Positions 6,847-12,305 of a stretch of DNA of 12,305 nt are shown in pieces. How positions within the stretch are numbered: position 1 is the stretch's first letter; every line of letters begins with the position of its first letter. The notes beneath the pieces were generated by a model that ran no database searches, was not told the DNA's origin, and was given only the letters and a program-made list of their open reading frames with translations. A program made the position numbers and the translations under genes. Source of the DNA: Chlamydiia bacterium (GTDB lineage Bacteria > Chlamydiota > Chlamydiia > Chlamydiales > JAAZZY01); the NCBI GenBank assembly GCA_014239035.1, contig JAAZZY010000047.1:1-12305 (forward strand). Direction: 5' to 3'.

Positions 6847-7900
6847 GATAAATATACTACCACAACTTTCTTGGATTGTTTGGGACCCAAATAGGGTAGC
6901 CTTTACAGTTCCTTTCTTAAACCATGACGTTGTCTGGTATGGGGTTCTTTTTGCCTTAGGTTTTTTGTTCTCATATTTACTTGGTGTACATCTTTTTCTC
7001 TTCGAGATCTTTTCAAAGACATCTGTACAGGAGTCGATGATTGTCGATCAAAGGCGTCTTATTGAACTCTGCAAAGAGCATCCAAAGCTCTTTGATAAAA
7101 ATCAGCTTTCAATGAAGAATATTTTACCGCTTTTGCACAAATATATTAAGGCTAAAATTTTACCTTTAAAGTTCTTCCACCACAAGGTGATAGACGTGCG
7201 CAAAATTGCCATGGGAATCACAGATCAACTCACTACTTACATGGTTATAGGAATTTTAGTGGGTGCAAGGCTTGGTTATGTGCTTTTCTATGGCTGGCCG
7301 GCTTTTAAGACTAATCCTTTAGAGGTCTTCAAAATCTGGGAGGGGGGCTTATCTTCACATGGTGCAAGTCTTGGAATATTGACGGGACTGACTCTTTTTA
7401 TCATTAAAAGATCCAAAGAGAAGATCAAATTTTCCTTTCTGCATGTTTTAGATGTCATCGCCATTTTTACAGGAGTAATTGCTTTTTTTATTCGATTAGG
7501 AAATTTTGTCAACCAAGAGATAGTTGGCATCGTATCAAACATGCCTTGGGCAATCATTTTTGCTCATCCATTTGGAGGCGAAAGTGCTGTGCCAAGACAT
7601 CCCGTACAGCTATATGAAGCTTTTTTCTATCTTTGTTTAGCACTAATTACCTACATGCTCTGGAAAAGAAATAAGGTGAAGATGGGATCAGGGCAGCTAA
7701 CAGGCATCCTACTTGTGCTTCTCTTTACTTTTCGGTTTTTTATTGAATTTTTCAAAGCTCGCCAGGGCCTTCTCATCCAGTCACAGAGCTCACTTCAAAT
7801 GGGCCAGCTTTTGAGCATTCCCTTCATTTTTCTGGGTCTTGGTCTCATTCTGCGCCCCAGGTGGCTCAGTAGGCGGCAATACAAGAGATCTCAACTTTGA
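6845..7900 (+). CDS. lgt: Prolipoprotein diacylglyceryl transferase with a large inserted loop
   Basis: Lgt, in the inner membrane, transfers diacylglycerol from phosphatidylglycerol to the lipobox cysteine of prolipoproteins, the first step of lipoprotein maturation. Family landmarks are Tyr32 in VVWYGVLFALGF, GARLGYVLFY at 140-149 (Arg142), WEGGLSSHG at 165-173 with the essential-type His172, the Lgt signature RLGNFVNQEIVG at 217-228 (Arg217, Asn220), RHPVQLYE at 251-258, and Arg297/Glu301 in FRFFIEF. The 351-aa length is about 60-80 longer than E. coli (291) or Chlamydia Lgt. The excess is a charged, mostly soluble stretch at about residues 54-128, between the first membrane helix and the GAR helix. 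The start is the only in-frame ATG ahead of the WDPNRVAF segment, which chlamydial Lgt also has near its N-terminus. No strong ribosome site precedes it. It overlaps ridA by 35 nt at the 3' end. Confidence 0.95.
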   Translation: MINILPQLSWIVWDPNRVAFTVPFLNHDVVWYGVLFALGFLFSYLLGVHLFLFEIFSKTSVQESMIVDQRRLIELCKEHPKLFDKNQLSMKNILPLLHKYIKAKILPLKFFHHKVIDVRKIAMGITDQLTTYMVIGILVGARLGYVLFYGWPAFKTNPLEVFKIWEGGLSSHGASLGILTGLTLFIIKRSKEKIKFSFLHVLDVIAIFTGVIAFFIRLGNFVNQEIVGIVSNMPWAIIFAHPFGGESAVPRHPVQLYEAFFYLCLALITYMLWKRNKVKMGSGQLTGILLVLLFTFRFFIEFFKARQGLLIQSQSSLQMGQLLSIPFIFLGLGLILRPRWLSRRQYKRSQL

Positions 7901-8249
7901 CATCTAAGGGTAGCCTAGACACTTCAAAAGCCACTCTAGCGGGCTTTGGTTCAAAGCTAAAGAATTGACCATAGACCTCATTTATAGCCTTGAAATCGTC
8001 CATATTAGCCAAAAAGAGATCTACTTTGACAACCTCTGCTAAAGATAGCCCTGAATCTTCTAGAATGGCCTTTAAATGGCTTAAAACAAGTTTGGCTTGC
8101 TTAGAGGCATCTTCATCAATAATCTTCATTGAGGCCGGGTCTAAGGGTAATTGCCCTGAGATGAATAAAAAGCCATTAGCCTTAATAGCTTGAGAATAAG
8201 GGCCTATAGCTTTAGGGGCTTTTATTGAGTGCTTGGGTTCTATAGTCAT
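7866..8249 (-). CDS. ridA: RidA/YjgF family enamine/imine deaminase
   Basis: RidA hydrolyses reactive enamine/imine intermediates such as 2-aminoacrylate, made by PLP enzymes acting on serine or threonine, to the keto acid and ammonia. It is a cytosolic homotrimer. From the ATG at 8249 the protein is 127 aa, the family length, and key residues fall at the E. coli numbering: Tyr18 in AIGPYSQA, SGQLPLD at 31-37, Arg105 in PARVAFEV, and Glu120 in VEISCIA. I chose this ATG over a TTG 33 nt further upstream because GGAG precedes it by 4 nt and the extra 11 residues do not resemble the family. Its last 35 nt overlap the 3' end of lgt on the other strand. It is divergent from the 107-aa orphan, with an 86-nt spacer. 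Confidence 0.94.
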   Translation of the reverse strand: MTIEPKHSIKAPKAIGPYSQAIKANGFLFISGQLPLDPASMKIIDEDASKQAKLVLSHLKAILEDSGLSLAEVVKVDLFLANMDDFKAINEVYGQFFSFEPKPARVAFEVSRLPLDVKVEISCIAAY

Positions 8250-8253
8250 AATA

Positions 8254-8257
8254 CTCC
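8254..8257 (-). promoter_or_regulatory. Ribosome-binding site deciding the ridA start
   Basis: GGAG on the minus strand sits 4 nt ahead of the ATG at 8249. It supports that start over the upstream in-frame TTG at 8282. Confidence 0.6.
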
Positions 8258-8296
8258 ATAGGTTAGAAAAAACTGCTTTCAAAATAATTGTTTATA

Positions 8297-8305
8297 TGGT
8301 AAAAT
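8297..8305 (+). promoter_or_regulatory. Possible extended -10 promoter for the 107-aa ORF
   Basis: TGGTAAAAT (8297-8305) fits the extended -10 pattern TGnTAtAAT with one mismatch. No good -35 lies 17 nt upstream (TTTCAA at 8277-8282). The start would be near 8312, about 24 nt before the ATG, with AAGGA at 8316-8320 as a distant ribosome site. Confidence 0.35.
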
Positions 8306-8335
8306 ACAAGTAGTAAAGGATACAATAATTGCGTT

Positions 8336-8659
8336 ATGAATCAAGAAAGTAAAAAAAAGAAATTTGTGTCGATCTTGAGCAAGCTTGCTCAAGACCGTAA
8401 AAGTAAGACCCAGAAGGCTCTTGCTGAGCATCACTTTTATCTTAGAGATGCCCAAGAAAAAGCCTCTCTTTTTGATTACCTTATCTTTCAAGCCATCTTA
8501 GAACAAGCAGACACCATGTCTCTTGTTTTTGGAAAACCTCACCAATATCAAGTCATAGGAGCTGAAGAAACTCGTCTGAGTAGAGAAGCCTATGATACTC
8601 TTGATAAGTCTGCAATCTTAAGACCCACACGTATTGGGCCCTTGAGCTTAATCGGTTAA
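8336..8659 (+). CDS. 107-aa soluble protein, function unknown
   Basis: I do not recognise this protein. It starts with a very basic segment (ESKKKKF, then KLAQDRKSKTQKA), continues as a predicted helix rich in Ala, Glu and Leu through about residue 60, and ends in a Pro/Arg-containing tail (LRPTRIGPLSLIG). No membrane segment, signal peptide or cysteine pair is seen. It is likely real because it fills a gap between oppositely oriented genes, has a plausible extended -10 promoter, and the other frames there are poorer; but AAGGA lies 15 nt upstream of the ATG, which is farther than usual. Residues 13-20 are encoded across a 22-bp perfect palindrome. The basic N-terminus would allow nucleic-acid binding, which is only a guess. 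It ends 19 nt before the stop of the opposing large gene. Confidence 0.6.
   Translation: MNQESKKKKFVSILSKLAQDRKSKTQKALAEHHFYLRDAQEKASLFDYLIFQAILEQADTMSLVFGKPHQYQVIGAEETRLSREAYDTLDKSAILRPTRIGPLSLIG
8373..8394. repeat. 22-bp perfect palindrome inside the 107-aa ORF
   Basis: The 11-nt arm TCTTGAGCAAG is followed directly by its exact complement CTTGCTCAAGA, with no loop, centred on an AAGCTT at 8381-8386. The next base pair outward does not match. It lies 37 nt downstream of the start codon. Confidence 0.85.
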
Positions 8660-8678
8660 TTTTTGAATAGTTTTAGAT

Positions 8679-11600
8679 CTAAGCTCTTGAAACTTCTACA
8701 GAGCGCTTAGCCTCATTTAGGGCTGACGATGCTTTGAGAATAGCTTGTCGTGTCGGATCAAGTTCACCCTTTGCAAATCGTTTAATAATATCTGGGACAA
8801 AGGCTGGCCATTTTAAGAAATACGTATTTGGAGATTCTCCAAGTAGCATGAAAGGCTGTGCAGCTTTATAATACTCCAGTAAATTTGAACCTTTAGCATC
8901 TGGGCAGTAGCTGGCAAATGGATTTACAGCGTCTAATTTGAATTCACCTAAAAATGCTTTAAGATTCTCAATTGAAGGTTCCGTTACAAATCTTATAGTC
9001 TGCGCGGTATATCGCCCGAAATCTCTACTTTCGTCAGTTGAGAATAGCTTGTTCATAGCGTTTAAGTTTAAGCTTTTGATTTCTCTTTTAGCATTAGTTA
9101 ACTTTAGAACCTTAATGATGAGCTTTAAATTTAAAACAGAAACTTTCTTTGTTGCAAGAACAACTCCGTCTCTAGGTGTTTCAAAAAACTCAGTTAGTTT
9201 TTGAGTTACCTCTGTTGTCGGAGTATAAGCGATAATACTTCTGATCTCTGCAAGATAAGGCTTAATTGCCACAGCAGCTTCTGCTTCTCCTTGACCAAAA
9301 ACACCATGTACTGGATCAACATCTTCAATTCGCTGAATGAGCAAATCAAAATCAGAAGGTATCAGATCAGGAAGATCTAGATAGTATGGATCACCTATCA
9401 ATACATTACCTAGTGCGCCATAAAATTGGTAGGCTGCTGTCTGAACATTTCTGTAAGGAATAAGAGCGCTTTTAAATTCGCGTGCCTTTTGATCTGCTAC
9501 CCTATTTTCGTAAACTAAATTTCCTTTAGAAAGGCCAGCTTTATATGTAGCAAATTTAGTTTGAGTTGGAAATTTTTTCAGCTTTTTCTTTCTCACCATT
9601 CTTTGCTTTAAGATGTGATCTAAGAACATTTCTTTTAGCGCATCGGTTGGCCAGTCTAAAAAAGTTGTCAAAAGAGCTAGTTGAGTATGGTAGAATCGTA
9701 GCCCCATAATTAAAGTTTCACCAAGTTTATCTTGAAGTTTGACAAGCTGCTCTGCTTGAACCTCTTCAACGGTTGTGACTTCAAGATCTGTACTAGCAGG
9801 AATAGCCATGAGAGCTTTAAGTTCTACTTTAGATTTCTGAGCTTCTTCATATGGCTGTATATTTAAAAGGTATTCACCAACCATAGCATGTAGGAGAGCA
9901 ACAGTTGGCTGGTTAAATTCAATGACCTCTCCATTAGGTAGTTCAAATGTATATTGAAATCCAGATTCTTTATCAATAAGCTGAAAGTAAAATAGAACCT
10001 CTGGAAACGATTGGTAAACCTCTGCAGTTAATGTTTTTACTTGAGCTGAATAGTCCTCTGAAGTTGGATCCGGAACTTCGTCTAAAGTTCCAAGTATTCT
10101 AATAGCTGGCTCACAGTGCTTAACTAAAGTTCTATTTACGTCCTCTAAAAGGGTACTAGCAAGCATAGTTGCAGCAGCAGAATCTCCTCTACTTCCTCCA
10201 GATTTTCTTGCTGCTCCTCTTCTAAGAGTATTAACTCTCAGCACAAGCTTAGCTGCTTCCATTTGTTCATCTGTAGCTGCTTTGACTTGAAGCGGTTGTT
10301 CTCTTTGTAGGGTTGATACGATTAGTTTGCAGAAAGTGTCATTCCATTTTATTTCAACAACACTTGAAAGAAGTTTTAAGTCATTAGCTAAATGAAGATA
10401 AAAGGTAGGGATTGATTGTGGTCCAAAATACTCCTCAAGCATAGCAATGTTTCCGGTCGCTTTGCTGCTCTCGGTTGCATGTTGAATAGCTCCCATAAGA
10501 TGAAAAGTTAAAAGTTTCTCAAGTTCATTTTGAGCTTTTTGAGAAACATTGGGATTTTTTGACCTTTTAAATATAGCAGTAAAATGAGTTGTTTCAATTT
10601 GTTTCATTTTGGCAATAAGGCTCTCCAAAGTCTGAGCGAGATTTCTTGTTTCTAAGGTAAACTTCTCAACTGCCACAAAATGATTGTGTGAGAGGAGGTA
10701 GGCAAGCTTCTGCATCTCTTGTAGAGTGTCTAGTACCTGCTCATCAGTTGCAGCTTCTTTAGAAATTTCTTGAAAGGTATTACTCTCACGATTGTAGACA
10801 GCTATCATCTCTAAAGTAAGAGAAGATTTAAAAAGAACATCAGCATTAGAGGCGCATAATCTATCAACAAATTCAAATTTCTCTAAATAGGATAAATATT
10901 CTCTGTGGGCAAGAGAGTGCACGCGAAGCTGTTCTTTTTCGAGTACTTTAAGTGTGGCGGCATAATCACCTTCAGTTCCTTCTGCCCCAAGTGCATCTAT
11001 CTCTGTGCAGATCTGTTGGCGTAACTGGTTTAGGTGAAAAGTCCACATTCTGTAGCACCCAACACCTGTTGCTCCAACTTTTTGAATGATAGCTAGTTGC
11101 TTTTCATAGGAGCGCGTTAGTTCTTTTACAATGTCCTTATTAACGTTGACGCCGTCTGTAGTATGGGTAAGCAGTGTTGTTAAAATAGTTGAAACTTTTA
11201 GCTCTTCTTGATTATAGGCATGGGTAGCAGCAAGATCAAATTGCCCTAGGGCAAGATTTTTTTCAGTATTGATAGCTTCTCGAACTGCAGCATCGGAGCT
11301 AAAATAGAATGATGAAAATTCAGCAGCTTGCATTCCTGTATGATCTAAAGAGCGAGTGCGGAACTGCTCGATTGCAACAGTGTGGACTCTCTTAACGGCT
11401 TCACTTTTTTCAAATGAAGAAAGGTCCTTTGCTGTTAAAAGTTTTAGTCGAGAAGGTTTTCCTGTTTTCTCATGCGCTGCAGCATTCCCTTCTATTTCCT
11501 CTAGAGTATTCAAGTATGCTTTCATGACATGGAGTGACTCAAACCCAGCTTCTCCAAGCCTATTTGCTAAGAGCTGGTAGGTTTTAGAGAGTTCTCTAAC

Positions 11601-11723
11601 ATTACGCGTGGTCCAAAATGCCAGAGCATCTTTAGTTACCCTTGCAATTTGCTCTTCCATAGATTTAGCAATTGCAAGAGCTCTCTCTGGGGCCCCTTGT
11701 TGTAATAATTGTGGAGTTGTCAT
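8679..11723 (-). CDS. Very large (1014 aa) helical soluble protein, function unknown
   Basis: I cannot assign this protein to a family. It is 1014 aa, has no signal peptide and no membrane segment, and reads as predominantly alpha-helical, with long amphipathic stretches rich in Leu, Glu, Lys and Ala. A short basic, Gly/Ser-rich segment at about residues 495-515 (LRRGAARKSGGSRGDS) splits it into two parts of about 500 residues and looks like a flexible hinge. There are few cysteines. No nuclease, kinase, protease or NTPase motif (no Walker A) is visible. Helical proteins of this size in intracellular bacteria are often secreted effectors or structural proteins, but nothing in the sequence proves either. 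The ATG at 11723 is preceded by no good ribosome site (only AAAGACAG), yet a near-consensus promoter starts transcription about 23 nt upstream. Codon use looks like that of its neighbours, with no sign of recent transfer. Reality of the gene is near certain. Confidence 0.9.
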   Translation of the reverse strand: MTTPQLLQQGAPERALAIAKSMEEQIARVTKDALAFWTTRNVRELSKTYQLLANRLGEAGFESLHVMKAYLNTLEEIEGNAAAHEKTGKPSRLKLLTAKDLSSFEKSEAVKRVHTVAIEQFRTRSLDHTGMQAAEFSSFYFSSDAAVREAINTEKNLALGQFDLAATHAYNQEELKVSTILTTLLTHTTDGVNVNKDIVKELTRSYEKQLAIIQKVGATGVGCYRMWTFHLNQLRQQICTEIDALGAEGTEGDYAATLKVLEKEQLRVHSLAHREYLSYLEKFEFVDRLCASNADVLFKSSLTLEMIAVYNRESNTFQEISKEAATDEQVLDTLQEMQKLAYLLSHNHFVAVEKFTLETRNLAQTLESLIAKMKQIETTHFTAIFKRSKNPNVSQKAQNELEKLLTFHLMGAIQHATESSKATGNIAMLEEYFGPQSIPTFYLHLANDLKLLSSVVEIKWNDTFCKLIVSTLQREQPLQVKAATDEQMEAAKLVLRVNTLRRGAARKSGGSRGDSAAATMLASTLLEDVNRTLVKHCEPAIRILGTLDEVPDPTSEDYSAQVKTLTAEVYQSFPEVLFYFQLIDKESGFQYTFELPNGEVIEFNQPTVALLHAMVGEYLLNIQPYEEAQKSKVELKALMAIPASTDLEVTTVEEVQAEQLVKLQDKLGETLIMGLRFYHTQLALLTTFLDWPTDALKEMFLDHILKQRMVRKKKLKKFPTQTKFATYKAGLSKGNLVYENRVADQKAREFKSALIPYRNVQTAAYQFYGALGNVLIGDPYYLDLPDLIPSDFDLLIQRIEDVDPVHGVFGQGEAEAAVAIKPYLAEIRSIIAYTPTTEVTQKLTEFFETPRDGVVLATKKVSVLNLKLIIKVLKLTNAKREIKSLNLNAMNKLFSTDESRDFGRYTAQTIRFVTEPSIENLKAFLGEFKLDAVNPFASYCPDAKGSNLLEYYKAAQPFMLLGESPNTYFLKWPAFVPDIIKRFAKGELDPTRQAILKASSALNEAKRSVEVSRA

Positions 11724-11752
11724 GACTGTCTTTTCGTTTAAATGCCTAACGT

Positions 11753-11781
11753 ATTATAGCTTAAATTTTAATGTTTGTCCA
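11753..11781 (-). promoter_or_regulatory. Strong sigma70-type promoter for the 1014-aa gene
   Basis: On the minus strand, TGGACA (11776-11781, 5 of 6), a 17-nt spacer, and a perfect TATAAT (11753-11758). Transcription should begin near 11746, giving a 5' leader of about 23 nt. It is the best promoter in the window and suggests the large protein is well expressed. Confidence 0.78.
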
Positions 11782-11795
11782 GTAAAATTTATTTC

Positions 11796-11833
11796 AATGG
11801 GCGGAAAAGACTAGAATGGGCGGAAAAGACTAG
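11796..11833. repeat. Two perfect tandem copies of a 19-bp unit
   Basis: AATGGGCGGAAAAGACTAG occurs at 11796-11814 and again at 11815-11833 with no mismatch. The second copy contains the dnaA stop codon (11830-11832). The array ends 15 bp upstream of the -35 hexamer of the large gene, where an activator could bind. The core GAAAAGAC is also present once inverted at 11728-11735, in the leader of that gene. Confidence 0.9.
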
Positions 11834-12305
11834 AAATGAGGGAAAATCCTTTGTTTTAAGGCTGAGACAACCTTTGAAGAATCATGCTCTGGATGCAAAA
11901 TATTTTTTTTAATCTGCTTCACACTAGACATGACTGTAGAGTGGTCTCTAGAGAAAATACGCCCAATCTTCATATAGGGCAATTTGAGGTACTCTCTGCA
12001 GAAAAACATGCTCATTTGGCGGGGGAGCACACAGTCTCTAATCTGGGATTTACCTAAAATATCATCTATTTTAACACCAAAATAGAGGGCGATTTGATCA
12101 ATAATGCGATCTACCGTTATCAAGGCCTTTTGCTCCTTTTTGATCAGGTCTGCTAGTAGGTTCTCGATGGCTTGTGGAGTCAATTTTGAGGGGTTCACGG
12201 TTTGGCCTTGAGGGAGCTTTAGGTGAGCTCTCAAAATAAGAGCGCTAACGGCTCGGCTTAAGATTTTTGGGTTTTTAGAGAATTTTGCGATTAAAAAGTC
12301 CTTGG
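11830..12305 (-). CDS. dnaA: DnaA-type replication initiator, C-terminal part (N-terminus beyond the right edge)
   Basis: The frame is open to the right edge, giving 157 codons of a longer protein, so the apparent TTG start at 12234 is not a start. It covers the end of the AAA+ domain III (DFLIAKFSKNPK onward) and domain IV. Domain IV has ITVDRIIDQIALYFGV, the LPRQMSMFFCREYLKLP helix, and the DnaA-box-binding helix-turn-helix IGRIFSRDHSTVMSSV with the RDHSTV signature. DnaA melts the chromosomal origin; Chlamydiae carry two dnaA paralogues. The usual sensor II segment NVRELEGAL reads NPKILSRAV here, with Lys for the conserved Arg, so this may be a diverged paralogue. The Walker motifs lie outside the window. 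The ending falls inside a 19-bp tandem repeat, followed by the promoter of the 1014-aa gene on the same strand. Confidence 0.92.
   Translation of the reverse strand, partial: KDFLIAKFSKNPKILSRAVSALILRAHLKLPQGQTVNPSKLTPQAIENLLADLIKKEQKALITVDRIIDQIALYFGVKIDDILGKSQIRDCVLPRQMSMFFCREYLKLPYMKIGRIFSRDHSTVMSSVKQIKKNILHPEHDSSKVVSALKQRIFPHF

Noticed and set aside
7866..8282. RidA extended to a TTG at 8282
   Set aside because: The additional 11 residues do not resemble the family, whereas the ATG at 8249 has GGAG upstream and gives the standard 127 aa.
8644..8686. Inverted repeat GAGCTTA/TAAGCTC as a bidirectional terminator
   Set aside because: Only 7 bp of stem with a 29-nt loop and no adjoining T-run, so it should not terminate well.
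8938..9204. 88-aa plus-strand ORF within the 1014-aa gene
   Set aside because: Antisense shadow of a long, compositionally consistent coding frame, without start signals; the same holds for 11356-11580 and 11608-11814.
11830..12234. Short stand-alone DnaA-like protein starting at 12234
   Set aside because: The supposed start is an internal TTG, and the frame continues upstream to the window edge with DnaA domain III sequence.
1..12305. CRISPR array, tRNA, rRNA, insertion sequence or prophage genes
   Set aside because: Looked for by eye on both strands; no spaced repeats, cloverleaf, rRNA-like stretch, transposase or integrase was seen.

Overview
The window is AT-rich, gene-dense bacterial chromosome, and its gene content points to the phylum Chlamydiota, most likely an environmental (Parachlamydia-like) lineage rather than Chlamydia itself. 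The pointers are an NTT/ATP-ADP-translocase-like transporter fused to a HEAT-like helical region, a trxB-acpS pair (neighbours in Chlamydia trachomatis as I recall it), a membrane PIN-TRAM protein, lgt within a few kb of dnaA, and a very large helical protein I cannot assign. This assignment is inference from family knowledge; no search was run.

Layout. (1) 1-2281, minus: most of an NTT-HEAT-type membrane protein whose C-terminus lies beyond the left edge. (2) 2282-2547: AT-rich divergent spacer. (3) 2548-4697, plus: a tight three-gene unit, trxB, a CPBP/Abi-like membrane protein with a degenerate active site, and acpS (0-nt gap, then ATGA overlap). (4) 4694-5746, minus: PIN-TRAM membrane protein, converging on acpS with a 4-nt overlap. 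(5) 5747-5923: divergent spacer with promoters both ways. (6) 5924-6439, plus: small four-helix membrane protein, overlapping rlmH tail to tail by 16 nt. (7) rlmH (minus) and lgt (plus) start inside the same CATG. (8) lgt and ridA (minus) overlap tail to tail by 35 nt. (9) 8336-8659, plus: 107-aa orphan containing a 22-bp perfect palindrome. (10) 8679-11723, minus: 1014-aa protein of unknown function behind a near-consensus sigma70-type promoter (TGGACA-17-TATAAT) with a 19-bp tandem repeat just upstream. (11) 11830-12305, minus: C-terminal part of a DnaA-type initiator, cut by the right edge.

Most recognisable genes are housekeeping: thioredoxin reduction (TrxB), carrier-protein activation for lipid synthesis (AcpS), lipoprotein maturation (Lgt), ribosome modification (RlmH), enamine/imine detoxification (RidA) and replication initiation (DnaA). 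They do not form one pathway. The accessory content lies in the NTT-HEAT protein, the CPBP-like protein, two small unknowns and the 1014-aa protein. The last of these, with its strong promoter and upstream repeat, is the best candidate for undescribed biology. I see no rRNA, tRNA, CRISPR array, insertion sequence or phage gene.
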